Notes: a model not told the origin generated them from the sequence alone. Counted from the stretch's first letter, positions 53,958-63,671 are shown. The stretch: DNA of 64,000 nt from Eubacteriales bacterium (GCA_030524135.1 JAUNHA010000004.1:22336-86335); one strand, 5' to 3'. Program-made: numbers and translations.

Positions 53958-54956
53958 ATGGAACAGGCTAAAAAAACAGCGATAGCATTTTATGAGGAAA
54001 ACTTAATAAAATCGGTTTTGGCCAGTATAGAAAAGCATGGCGGTCGAAAGTGCTTGTCATCCATTATTTTAACTGGTAGCTTTGGGCGCGGTGAGCCAAC
54101 ATATAAAATAGATAATGAAGGACACTTTCAGCTGAAAAGTGATGTAGAAATAGCACTGATATTTCCGAAATCATCTAAAAAGGAGATGGTCGAAAGAATA
54201 ATTCGGGATGTTTCTCAAGAATTTGATGAAGATCTAAACCTTATGGCAGTCAATGAGGCTAGAGTGCGGAATGCGTATAATTTTAATTTTTCAGTGCGTG
54301 TCCCGAAATATAAAACCATTTTTACGTATGACCTTTTTAATGGGAGCAGGACAATTTGGGGACAAGATTATATTGGATTGAAAGATATTAAATTGTCTGA
54401 TGTGGATGTATATGAAGCGAAAAGACTTGTCGCAAACCGCATTGGGGAGTTGGTGTATATAAAGAATAATACAGATGATAGAGATAAAAAAGCATATCTT
54501 AAAATGCAATGGAAAGGGAAACTTGTTTTGGCAATAGTCAGCGCGTGGCTGATCTGTGAAGGAGAATATGTGTCTTCTTATCATGGACAATATAAGAAGA
54601 TAAAAGGAAGAATTTCGGATATTGAAAAAATATTAGGAAAAGATTTTTTTAAAGAATATGATAAAGTTTTTGGATTCCTGCGTGAGGATAAACCTGTATA
54701 CGATATTCCGGATAAAAAGCTGGTTGAGTATATTAAACAAATGGATCAGTATTTTAAGAAGAATAACATTGATAAGCCTAAAGTCAATAGTAGTAGCCGT
54801 GTAATTAAATATTTGCTTAAATATGTTAAATCAGGCTTGAATTATGGAATATTAGGATTTGAGAATAATATTTTACAAGCTTTAATATCTGATTTTGGGA
54901 AAAAATCGAACGCGCTGAAAAAAGATGCAGATGTTTGGTATAGGGTTTTATATTAG
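53958..54956 (+). CDS. nucleotidyltransferase-fold protein
   Basis: A 332-residue protein. GSFGRGEP (about residues 40-47) with the downstream SDVEIALIFP matches the GS[x]RG(E)...DxE core of minimal nucleotidyltransferases. The remainder is mostly helical with Lys-rich segments. It may attach or remove a nucleotide, or be a sugar-modifying enzyme; the substrate is unknown. The ATG at 53958 has a GGGG about seven bases upstream. An in-frame TTG at 53931 overlapping the previous stop is a weaker alternative. Confidence 0.6.
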   Translation: MEQAKKTAIAFYEENLIKSVLASIEKHGGRKCLSSIILTGSFGRGEPTYKIDNEGHFQLKSDVEIALIFPKSSKKEMVERIIRDVSQEFDEDLNLMAVNEARVRNAYNFNFSVRVPKYKTIFTYDLFNGSRTIWGQDYIGLKDIKLSDVDVYEAKRLVANRIGELVYIKNNTDDRDKKAYLKMQWKGKLVLAIVSAWLICEGEYVSSYHGQYKKIKGRISDIEKILGKDFFKEYDKVFGFLREDKPVYDIPDKKLVEYIKQMDQYFKKNNIDKPKVNSSSRVIKYLLKYVKSGLNYGILGFENNILQALISDFGKKSNALKKDADVWYRVLY

Positions 54957-54970
54957 AGGGAGATATTAGG

Positions 54971-55581
54971 ATGGAAAGCATAGTAATTGGTGTGGCAGGC
55001 GGTATAGATTCTGGAAAAACTATATTTACAAATAGAATAAAGGAAGAATTTGAGGATCTGACTGCTGTTGTGTATCATGACAATTAGTATAAAACAGGGA
55101 CGGCATTTCGGTTGAAGAGCTCAAAACAATAAACTATGATCATCCCGATGCTCTCGAAACAGATCTTCATATAAAGCATTTATTGATGCTAAGGCAAGAA
55201 TAGCAGTTGAATGCCCGGTTTATGATTATTTTGTCCATAATCGTTCCAGTGAGACAATAAAGATTGAAGCTAAGAAAGTGATTGTTGTTGAGGGTATCCT
55301 TGTTCTCTAGAATGAGGAATTACGAGATTTACTGGATATCAAGGTATATGTGGAAGCAGATGTCGATGAGCGAATTATGAGAAGAACGATTCGTGACATG
55401 AAGGAACGAGGTCGTGAATTGGAAGGAATATTTGAGCAATATATTATCACGGTGAAGCCTATGAATTATTTATATGTGGAACCTACTCGAGCCTTAGCCA
55501 GATATTGTTATTAACAGTGGTATGAATGGTGTTGCGTTTGATATTGCGAGTACTAAGATAAAAGAACTTTTACAGCGGTGA
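54971..55581 (+). pseudogene. udk: decayed uridine kinase gene
   Basis: Reading across frames reconstructs a uridine kinase nearly end to end: IVIGVAGGIDSGKT (P-loop), NYDHPDALETDL, CPVYDYFVHNRSSETI, VIVVEGILVL, DIKVYVEADVDERIMRRT and YVEPTRALA. There are two in-frame nonsense codons (TAG at 55085 and 55309) and at least three frameshifts (near 55095, 55190 and 55500). Flanking capsule genes are intact, so this is a passenger or relict. A good ribosome binding site remains upstream. Confidence 0.9.
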
Positions 55582-55586
55582 AGGAT

Positions 55587-56819
55587 ATGAAGGTAAATGT
55601 TGATCGGGCGATAATAAAGTTTATTTTTTTGTTCCCGATAGGGACAATCTTAAGCAATATTCCATTATTAGGTGGAATAGTTAATAAATTCTTATACTTT
55701 TTTTTGATACTTTTATTGATATTAGCATTAATAAGAAGACCGATGTTAAAAACAGATGTAACAGCATTAGCTTTATTGTTTGTCACATTCATATATGACT
55801 GTATACTTACAGGAACTACGATATATAATTCAAATGAATTGTTCTATTTGGTGACCTGGGTAATTTATTTGATATATGTACGATCAAATTATGATTTATT
55901 TAAGTTTTATTTGTGTGAAGAACTTGATTATGTAAAGTATAGCATAGTACTTTGGGAATTGATTGTTGGAATATCTTTTATTTTCCCGATATCTTGGTCT
56001 GATGGAGGAGCGTTTTATTCGTTTTCGGGTGGGCAGCACAGAATGGATTCTGCGACAATCATGATATTCGCGGCAATCTTGATTTTATATAGATATCACA
56101 ATTATAGAAAAAAAGTTCTATTATTTGCAATTATTCCAACTATTGCAGTGGCTTTATCGGGAGCTAGAACATACTTAATCATTGTAGGTGTGATATTGGC
56201 GATTATTTATTATTATTCTAACATTAAACATGTCCACAGATTTTGGGTGACCATCATTCCTCTTATAGTAGTAGGGGTAATAATAATAATGTCAACATCA
56301 GTCATGCAAGAGCGAATGGCAGAAATGGCTGTGGAAAGAGCATTCTTTGATTCACAGGGCTATAATGCATTGACAGGAATAACCTCTGGACGTAGTACTT
56401 TTTGGATTATCGATTTGCAGCAATATTGGAAGTCTTCATTTATTAATAAAATTTTTGGTAATGGGTTTAATTTTGTACGTTACGTAAATGAAACATACTA
56501 TACTACAGCAATTTGGGCTCACAATGATTTTATTAATATAATATGCTGCAATGGAATTGTTGGTATATTCTTATATTTTTATGCATATTTAAAGATGGTA
56601 AGTCGTGTCAAGCCGTATTATATGGACAGGAAAGTTATTATCTTTATGACAATTGCTTTCCATATATGTTGTATGTTTAATGCCATGTTTAATATGTTGT
56701 ATAGTTATTTTGCGGCAGCCGTAGCAGTCCCAGTTTTATTGTTTGCAATGATGGATGATACAATCCTTCCAGAGCGTAAGATGACAAGGAGCGAATTAGA
56801 TGAAAGAGACAATGGTTAA
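55587..56819 (+). CDS. wzy: polysaccharide polymerase (Wzy-like)
   Basis: A 410-residue membrane protein with about ten helices and a large extracytoplasmic loop. WAHNDFINIICCNGIVG near residue 310 resembles the conserved loop of O-antigen polymerases/ligases (HN-[DE]-F pattern). It would join repeat units on the outer face. It starts right at the end of the uridine kinase remnant, using AAGG/GGTG as a weak ribosome binding site; a GTG at 55578 is an alternative. The end overlaps the next gene by 20 bases. Confidence 0.75.
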   Translation: MKVNVDRAIIKFIFLFPIGTILSNIPLLGGIVNKFLYFFLILLLILALIRRPMLKTDVTALALLFVTFIYDCILTGTTIYNSNELFYLVTWVIYLIYVRSNYDLFKFYLCEELDYVKYSIVLWELIVGISFIFPISWSDGGAFYSFSGGQHRMDSATIMIFAAILILYRYHNYRKKVLLFAIIPTIAVALSGARTYLIIVGVILAIIYYYSNIKHVHRFWVTIIPLIVVGVIIIMSTSVMQERMAEMAVERAFFDSQGYNALTGITSGRSTFWIIDLQQYWKSSFINKIFGNGFNFVRYVNETYYTTAIWAHNDFINIICCNGIVGIFLYFYAYLKMVSRVKPYYMDRKVIIFMTIAFHICCMFNAMFNMLYSYFAAAVAVPVLLFAMMDDTILPERKMTRSELDERDNG

Positions 56820-57879
56820 GCTTTCAAAAGGTGCATGGAAATTGATAAATATCCCTTTTCTGGCTTTAGAAGGAAAATATTCTGGCATTACAGCCAGATA
56901 CTGTGTCGACAATTTGACTAATCAAACAGAGTATATTTATCAATATTTTCGATTCAAAAAAAATAATGACTGTGAAAGTGAATATATAGAATCTTTCAGT
57001 AAGGTGGGTATTGTAATACAGGGACAACCAATTTTAAAAGATGATTTTACTTTGAATACAGCATTAATGTATAAACGTTTTTTTCCCGGAGTTAAAGTGG
57101 TAATTTCCACATGGGAGGAAGTGTCTCCGGATTTTTTTGTTAAATGCAGAAGTCATGGCATAGATGTTATAAAAAAGAAAACTCCGACAGAGAAGGGAGC
57201 TGGTAATCTAAATTGTCAATTGCTTTCGTCATTAAGTGGCGTAAGATTCTTAAAAGAACAAGGAGTACAATATGTAGCTAAAACACGGACAGATCAAAGA
57301 TTTAATAGCAGCAACTGGTTGGATTACGTGATGACTTTGATAAAGATCTTTCCGGTAAAAGGCGATTGTCAGAAAACCAGGCTTGTTTTTATGGAAAGCA
57401 ATGGTACGTATAAATATATAGCCTTCCATGTATGTGACTTTTTTGCATTCGGTTCAATAGATGATATGGAGAGACTATATAGTATCCCTCTTGATAAAAG
57501 AGAGAATGATTTTTTTGCGAAAAATGCAGAAGAAATAAGGCGATGCAAAGAGAAACTGAAAAAGTTTGAGAGAAGAGAATATTTTTCTGGAATTTCATAT
57601 AAAAAATATGGAGAGGAATTACTGAAATGGAATATTGCTGAGTTTTATATGCTGTATTCATATGTACATAATAATATTGAAAGTGATTTATCAGAAGATA
57701 ATTTGTTGATTAGATATTGGAAGTATTTAGAAGAATATGCAATTATTGTAGACTCATTTCAAATGCAGTTCTATTGGTCTAAGTACCGACGCAAATACGA
57801 ATTGCAATCGAAATATGATAAAGAGGGAAAACTTGATTTTGCGGGATGGTTAAAACTTTATAAAAATATTTTACATTGA
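56800..57879 (+). CDS. WavE-like polysaccharide biosynthesis protein
   Basis: A 359-residue protein with the pattern of WavE family proteins. VGIVIQGQPI begins the conserved core (about residue 68); VVISTWEEVSPDF and YVAKTRTDQRFNSSNWLDYV follow. These are putative glycosyltransferases of LPS and capsule loci. The acceptor is unknown. The ATG at 56800 is inside the end of wzy, eight bases after AAGGAG. Confidence 0.65.
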   Translation: MKETMVKLSKGAWKLINIPFLALEGKYSGITARYCVDNLTNQTEYIYQYFRFKKNNDCESEYIESFSKVGIVIQGQPILKDDFTLNTALMYKRFFPGVKVVISTWEEVSPDFFVKCRSHGIDVIKKKTPTEKGAGNLNCQLLSSLSGVRFLKEQGVQYVAKTRTDQRFNSSNWLDYVMTLIKIFPVKGDCQKTRLVFMESNGTYKYIAFHVCDFFAFGSIDDMERLYSIPLDKRENDFFAKNAEEIRRCKEKLKKFERREYFSGISYKKYGEELLKWNIAEFYMLYSYVHNNIESDLSEDNLLIRYWKYLEEYAIIVDSFQMQFYWSKYRRKYELQSKYDKEGKLDFAGWLKLYKNILH

Positions 57880-58012
57880 AAATATTGTTTAATGGGAAAT
57901 CAGAGTTTGTTAAAACAGAGGATAGAAGTAAAAAGTGTGGAATTATCAGGTATTGAAATTATAAGGTTCAATCTAGAACGGAGAAAGGTACTTAATAAAG
58001 GAGATGAAGTCT

Positions 58013-59048
58013 ATGTATGTAGGTGAAAAAGCTAATATAACAGTAGGAAATTGTAACTATAGTCAAGAAGTTTTAAGACAATCTGTTTCTGTGTGGGGGG
58101 GGTCCTTTAATTAGTTGTATTATACCTGTATATAATGCAGAACTATATCTGGATGATTGTTTAAGGAGCATAAGTTCAAATACCTATACAAATTTGCAAA
58201 TTATAATTATTGATGATGGTTCTAAAGATAAAAGTTGTCAGGTATATGAATATTATGAAAAAACGGATCAAAGATTCACTGTATTAAGACATAGTATTAA
58301 TAAGGGTATCTCTGCGGTAAGAAATGAAGGAATTTCTGTAGCAAAAGGTGAGTATATTGTTTTTGTCGATGCTGATGATATAGTTAGTGAATTTTATATT
58401 GAAAAATTGTATTTAGCTTGCATACAGAATGATACAGCATTGTCAGTATGTGGAAGGTATTATGTAAAAGATGGAAAAACTGATATTCAAGTTGAAGAAA
58501 ACGCTGACATTTATGATTATATTCGAGCATTAAAATCTCTTCTTTTGGGAACATCACCTTCATTAGGAAGTTCTCCATGGGGGAAAATTTATAGGAAAGA
58601 TTTATTTTCAGAAATTGAGTATCCTTTAGATTGTGTTTATGAAGATACGGCTACTACTTGGAAACTATTTATTAAGGCAAAGAAGATTGCCGTAGTCCCA
58701 GAACCGTTATATTACTATATAAAACGTGAACAATCCATAACTTTGAGCCATTCTAAGCAGGTTAGGGAAAATCAAATTAAGGCAGCTAAATCTGTTCAAT
58801 TAGCAATCCAAAGTACGATCCCAGAGTTGACAGAAGAAGCACTTAGGTTTTATTTGGATCACACATTAGAGTATCTGAAATGTGACAGTGTTCCATTATT
58901 AGACTGTAAAGATGTTCAAAAAGAATGGAAAGAGGGGTATAAAATCTATCTTAAGGATCCAAGGCTGCCTTTGAAAACCAAAATTAGGGTGTTTATTAAT
59001 ACCTACTGTCCAATTCGGATGTTAAGATGGATATATAAAATAATTTAA
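58013..59048 (+). CDS. GT2 glycosyltransferase, frameshifted at a poly-G tract (read as OFF)
   Basis: An AAAGGAG nine bases before the ATG at 58013 starts a frame that reads into eight Gs and stops at TAG 58112-58114 after 33 residues. In another frame, directly after the Gs, the start of a GT-A family 2 enzyme appears: PLISCIIPVYNAELYLDD, IIIIDDGSKDKS, VFVDADDIVS. It continues to 59048. Seven or ten Gs would join the two into one protein of about 345 residues. As written, only an internal ATG at 58194, lacking the first fold strand, is available. The enzyme would add a sugar to the repeat unit. Confidence 0.8.
58095..58102 (+). repeat. G8 homopolymer inside the GT2 gene
   Basis: Eight Gs in an AT-rich gene at codons 28-30. 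Out of frame at eight for the downstream glycosyltransferase. Confidence 0.95.
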
Positions 59049-59148
59049 GATTGATTTTGTAGAAAGAAAAAATAATAGGGCTTTTTAGTAAAGATTGGAG
59101 CCTTTCTAGGGTATGAGTTAAACTAAAGCCGTCCAAGGAGATTAGCGT

Positions 59149-60606
59149 ATGATTAAACAAAAGAAGAGTATAAAAGTAAACTTTTTATACAACGTTATTT
59201 ATCAAATTTTAGCTGTATGCACTCCTTTGATAACGTCTCCAATTATTTCGAGAAATTTAGGTGCGGAAGCAGTTGGAATATATAGTTATACTTATTCAGT
59301 AGCTTACTATTTTTTGATTTTTGGAATGTTGGGTGTTAAAAATTATGGTAGTCGTAGTATTGCACAGTGCAGAGATTCCAAGGAACAATTAAATTATACG
59401 TTTTGGAGTATTTATTTTTTCCAGCTGCTGTCATCAATTTTGCTTGTTTGTTGCTATGTATTTTACCTTTTGATTATATGTGATGCAGATTTTAAAATAG
59501 CATTAATACAGATACTTTTAGTGTTTTCTGCGACTTTTGATATTTCTTGGCTTTTTTTTGGGTTGGAAATGTTCAAGACAACTACTCTTCGAAATGCAAC
59601 AGTTAAGATTGCAAATGTGATATTAATTATTCTATTGATTCACGAACAAAATGATTTGTGGAAATATACTGCGATTATGGCAGGTGGGGTATTGATTTCG
59701 CAGTTGATTATGTGGCCCTTTGTTCCTGGCTTGATAAATTTCGTAAAACCTAAATTTGTGGACATTTTAAAACATTTTAAACCCAATTTGATTCTGTTTA
59801 TTCCAGTAGTAGCAACCAATATATATAAATATATGGATAAAATTATGCTAGGTAATATATCAGTTATGACTGAATTGGGGTACTATGAAAATGCTGAAAG
59901 ACTTATACAAATTCCTAACAGTTTAGTAACTGCGCTAGGGACAGTGATGTTACCTGCCATGTCAAAATTGATAGCTGACAAAAAAAACAATGAGGCAAAT
60001 GAACTTATAGCGAAATCTATGATTTTTTCCGTGTTTGCATCTAGTGCATTGGGATTTGGAATAGTAAGTGTTGCAGATGTTTTTGTTCCTTTCTTTTTTG
60101 GAGATGAGTTTATTCCAGTAATCTCTCTTTTATATATTTTGGCACCGATAATGGTTTTTATAAGTTGGGGAGATGTCATACGTACACAATATTTGATACC
60201 AAATATGAAGGATGCGAGTTATCTGTTTTCAGTCGTGGCTGCTTGCATAGTCAATCTAATATTAAATACTTTGTTTATTCCCAGATTAGGAGCGCAAGGA
60301 GCAGCAGTGGGAACTTTTTTTGCAGAGTTTTTGGTTTGTTTTTTACAGACATTGGCTGTCATTGGGAAATTGAATATTCGAAGTTTCTTAAAAGATACGA
60401 TCCCGTTTGTGGCTTTTGGTATTGTAATGTTTGTAGTTATTCGGAATATTACTGTTTATAATAACGTTGTGTCAGTGCTTTTTAGAATGGTAATAGGAGC
60501 AACTATTTATTTGGTATTGTCTGCAATTTATTTATGGAGAAAGCATAGCGATATAGTATATAGTGTGATTCCGACTAAAATACTCAAAAAAATGAAGAGA
60601 GAATAA
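59149..60606 (+). CDS. wzx: Wzx-type flippase
   Basis: A 485-residue protein with about 12-14 hydrophobic segments, starting KSIKVNFLYNVIYQ and with ITSPIISRNLGAEAVG, typical of the polysaccharide flippase branch of the MOP superfamily. It moves lipid-linked repeat units across the membrane for Wzy. AAGGAG lies upstream of the ATG. Confidence 0.9.
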   Translation: MIKQKKSIKVNFLYNVIYQILAVCTPLITSPIISRNLGAEAVGIYSYTYSVAYYFLIFGMLGVKNYGSRSIAQCRDSKEQLNYTFWSIYFFQLLSSILLVCCYVFYLLIICDADFKIALIQILLVFSATFDISWLFFGLEMFKTTTLRNATVKIANVILIILLIHEQNDLWKYTAIMAGGVLISQLIMWPFVPGLINFVKPKFVDILKHFKPNLILFIPVVATNIYKYMDKIMLGNISVMTELGYYENAERLIQIPNSLVTALGTVMLPAMSKLIADKKNNEANELIAKSMIFSVFASSALGFGIVSVADVFVPFFFGDEFIPVISLLYILAPIMVFISWGDVIRTQYLIPNMKDASYLFSVVAACIVNLILNTLFIPRLGAQGAAVGTFFAEFLVCFLQTLAVIGKLNIRSFLKDTIPFVAFGIVMFVVIRNITVYNNVVSVLFRMVIGATIYLVLSAIYLWRKHSDIVYSVIPTKILKKMKRE

Positions 60607-60646
60607 GGGATACTCTTTAAAATATCTCATAATAAGGAGCTAAGGT

Positions 60647-62284
60647 ATGAAAGATATAACGTTGATTATTCCGAGTGCGACCCTCGTGCCAGAGGAATTG
60701 CAGAAAATAGGTAAACTCCCAGGAATTATATATCCGATAAATCAAAGAATAGTGTTTGACTATCTCTATGAACAATATAAAGAAGCATGTTCAAGTATTG
60801 ATGTGATTTGTTTTCAAAGAGCAGACAAAGTGCATCGTCGTCTTTCTTCCTATCGAGATTCAAAACTTCACATTCGTGATTTGGAGAAATTGGATGATTT
60901 AGGTCATACAATTTATTCGGCTTTAGAGGGCGTAGATGGTACAGCAATCATTAATTTTGCAGACACTATTGTTTTAGATAATATCTATGAAACGAAAACA
61001 GATGCTTTCTTTTATGCAGAAGATTTCACTTCGAACATATGGACTTACTATGAAATCGAGAATGGTGTCATTAGTAAAGTATATGACAAGATAGAATCTG
61101 CTGTTGAGGACAAGAAGAAACTGTTTGTAGGTGTGTTTCAGATTACCGATAGTGCTTGCTTCAGAGAGTGCTTGGCTGAGTCGTTCTCAGCAGTAGAGCG
61201 AGGGATGAGTACCTTCTATTATGCGCTTTGTCTCTACAGTCGAATACATCCTTTGACTGAAGTGAATGCAGTTAATTGGTTTGATATCGGTCATGCTGAC
61301 ACATATTACAATTCAAAGCTAGAAGTTAAAGCTCGTGAATTTAACCATATTACTATAGATCGGGATAGAGGAATTTTAAAAAAATCCAGTGAGGATAAGG
61401 ATAAATTCATTGGAGAAATAATGTGGTATCTTAAGTTGCCTACAGATATCGAATATGTTAGACCTAGAATTTTTGGGTATTCTACGGCATATACAAATCC
61501 ATATGTTTTAATGGAGTATTATGCCTATCATACATTACATGAGTTGTTTCTTTATGGAGACTTGAGCAAATATCAATGGAAAGATATTTTTACACGAATT
61601 CGATTTGTCTGTCATGATTTTAAGAGATATACAGTACAAGATCCCAATATAAAAAAGTCGTTAGAAGATATGTACCTTAATAAAACACTTCAACGTTTTG
61701 AGCGGATGAAGAAAGATGAACGTTTTGTTTCTTTTTTTATGAATCCTGTGGTAGTCAATGGAGTACAGTATCAATCATTGAACGAAATCAGTGAAGTGTT
61801 AAAGAAGATCATTCCAGAAATGCTTTATGATGTTGAAAAGTTTAATATCATTCATGGGGATCTTTGTTTTGCTAATATAATGGTTGATGATAACTTCTCC
61901 TTTATTAAGGTAATAGATCCGCGTGGAAAATTTGGTAGCTATGATATATACGGTGATTGCCGTTATGAAATGGCGAAATTATTTCATAGTGTGGATGGGA
62001 AATATGATTTCATTATAAAAGACTTATTTACAGTGGAATATGACTTGGCTCGTAGAGAAATTGATTACATAATAGCAGACCGTAAACGTGATTTTGATTT
62101 ATACAAAGTTTTTACAGAGACATTTAAAACTGAAATAGGAAATGAACTCAAGAAAATTGAGTTGGTTGAAGCTTTGCTGTTTTTAAGCATGATTCCGTTA
62201 CATGGAGAGAGTTTAAACCATCAGCTTGTAATGCTTGGTACCGGCATCGACATATTGAATAGAGTAGTCAACATTAGGTGTTGA
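60647..62284 (+). CDS. nucleotidyltransferase-kinase fusion protein
   Basis: A 545-residue two-domain protein. Residues about 1-235 look like a nucleotidyltransferase fold (starts TLIIPSATLVPEELQKIGKL; later AIINFADTIV and VNWFDIGHAD). The C-terminal half resembles aminoglycoside/choline kinases: IIHGDLCFANIM (His403, Asp405) and IDPRG with the metal-binding Asp. It could phosphorylate and then activate a small molecule, for example choline- or glycerol-like, for attachment to the polysaccharide; this is inference. The ribosome binding site is AAGGAG. Confidence 0.7.
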   Translation: MKDITLIIPSATLVPEELQKIGKLPGIIYPINQRIVFDYLYEQYKEACSSIDVICFQRADKVHRRLSSYRDSKLHIRDLEKLDDLGHTIYSALEGVDGTAIINFADTIVLDNIYETKTDAFFYAEDFTSNIWTYYEIENGVISKVYDKIESAVEDKKKLFVGVFQITDSACFRECLAESFSAVERGMSTFYYALCLYSRIHPLTEVNAVNWFDIGHADTYYNSKLEVKAREFNHITIDRDRGILKKSSEDKDKFIGEIMWYLKLPTDIEYVRPRIFGYSTAYTNPYVLMEYYAYHTLHELFLYGDLSKYQWKDIFTRIRFVCHDFKRYTVQDPNIKKSLEDMYLNKTLQRFERMKKDERFVSFFMNPVVVNGVQYQSLNEISEVLKKIIPEMLYDVEKFNIIHGDLCFANIMVDDNFSFIKVIDPRGKFGSYDIYGDCRYEMAKLFHSVDGKYDFIIKDLFTVEYDLARREIDYIIADRKRDFDLYKVFTETFKTEIGNELKKIELVEALLFLSMIPLHGESLNHQLVMLGTGIDILNRVVNIRC

Positions 62285-62383
62285 TGAGCCATACAATCGA
62301 GGCGAATATACCTAATAGGACAAATATTTTTTGCTGTAGATTAAAGATAATCAAACAAATTATATATGTAGGAGGAAGGAAAA

Positions 62384-62785
62384 ATGATGTATGAAGACTA
62401 TACGTTCGTCTTTGATATTGATGGTACACTGTGTCCGATCAAGAAAACAGATGAGAAATATGAGGATATTGTTCCCTACAGTAACATGTTGGAAAAGCTT
62501 CGTTATTATAAGGAAAATGGAGCAAAGATTATTCTTTTTACATCAAGGAACATGAATACATACAGTGGAAATATTGGTATCATTAATAAAAATACTGCAA
62601 AAATTCTATTGGATTGGCTAGACAAGTGGGATATTCCTTATGACGAAATAATCTATGGAAAACCTTGGCCAGGGCATAAGGGGTTCTATGTGGATGATAG
62701 AACTATCAGGCCAGATGAATTTCTTAATTCCACAGTAGAGGAGTTGGATGCTATTTGTCGACTTTCTAAGGTTAATTCAAAATAA
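62384..62785 (+). CDS. HAD superfamily capsular phosphatase
   Basis: A 133-residue HAD-fold enzyme. FDIDGTLCP gives Asp11 and Asp13, ILFTSRN supplies the motif II Thr/Ser, and KPWPGHKGFYVDDR gives motif III Lys and the motif IV acidic pair. It is short for a HAD phosphatase but complete in motifs, like those in capsule loci that dephosphorylate sugar phosphates. GGAGG lies upstream. Confidence 0.8.
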   Translation: MMYEDYTFVFDIDGTLCPIKKTDEKYEDIVPYSNMLEKLRYYKENGAKIILFTSRNMNTYSGNIGIINKNTAKILLDWLDKWDIPYDEIIYGKPWPGHKGFYVDDRTIRPDEFLNSTVEELDAICRLSKVNSK

Positions 62786-62873
62786 TTGAAAAGTTTGTTG
62801 AGGTCATCCTAATAGAGAGATTCCTTATAAGTTTGTTGTATTGTGTTTTACAGGAGTTTTTGGAGGTGTATTG

Positions 62874-63599
62874 ATGAATAATAAAATGACAGTAATCATA
62901 ACAATGGCTGGCTTGGGTAGTCGATTTAGAAAAGCAGGCTATACCGTACCAAAATACATGATAGAAGCGAAGGGAAAGCCTCTTTTTGACTGGTCAATGG
63001 ACAGTTTGGTTAATTATAACAATTATGTAGATAAGTATATTTTTGTAGTCAGAAAAGAAGATGATGCGGTCGGGTTTATTAAGGATCATTGTAAGCCTTA
63101 TGGCATTGATAATGTTGAGGTGATTGAGATTGATTATATGACTGATGGTCAGGCAACCACCTGCATGCTTTCGATACCGTATTGTAATCCAGATACCGCT
63201 ATTATGGTATATAACATCGATACCTATGTAGAGAAAGATGAAATGAAGTATGAGGATATCTCTGGTGAAGGGCATATTCCTTGCTTCCATGCGGATGGTG
63301 AACATTGGAGTTTTGTGAAGCTTGATTCCAATGGGAAAGTTGTTGAAGTTAGGGAGAAAGTGCGGATTTCTGATAATTGTACATTGGGTGCATACTATTT
63401 TTCATCCGCAAAGCTTTATAAACAGTTGTATGAGGAATACTATGATGATTCTAAGATGGAAAAGAGTGAGAAATATATTGCGCCGCTCTATAATTATATG
63501 ATTAAAAAGGGGATGGAGGTAACTATAAGCATTGTTAATGCAGCAAAAGTTCATGTTTTAGGAACACCAGAAGAATTGAATGTATTTCTACATGAATGA
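62874..63599 (+). CDS. sugar-type nucleotidyltransferase
   Basis: A 241-residue Rossmann-like NTP transferase: IITMAGLGSRFRKAGYTVPK (nucleotide-binding loop and Lys) and VYNIDTYV (metal Asp). It should activate a phosphorylated sugar or small molecule as an NDP/CDP derivative, using the product of the preceding phosphatase/kinase cassette. The ATG at 62874 has GGAGGTG five bases upstream; an adjacent TTG is weaker. Confidence 0.8.
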   Translation: MNNKMTVIITMAGLGSRFRKAGYTVPKYMIEAKGKPLFDWSMDSLVNYNNYVDKYIFVVRKEDDAVGFIKDHCKPYGIDNVEVIEIDYMTDGQATTCMLSIPYCNPDTAIMVYNIDTYVEKDEMKYEDISGEGHIPCFHADGEHWSFVKLDSNGKVVEVREKVRISDNCTLGAYYFSSAKLYKQLYEEYYDDSKMEKSEKYIAPLYNYMIKKGMEVTISIVNAAKVHVLGTPEELNVFLHE

Positions 63600-63671
63600 T
63601 ATTTTGGGTTAAAGGGATATGATATTTATGGTTGGATGTGAAAGGAAGCAACCGTAGAACTTCATAAAGAT

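Noticed and set aside
57892-58026. A 44-codon frame just before the GT2 gene
   Set aside because: No ribosome binding site, no recognisable family, and it overlaps the start of the GT2 gene in another frame; most likely chance or a remnant.
55680-59540. Runs of eight Ts in wzy and wzx as phase-variation tracts
   Set aside because: Runs of seven to eight A or T are common by chance in this AT-rich DNA; unlike the G tracts they are not conspicuous against the local base composition.
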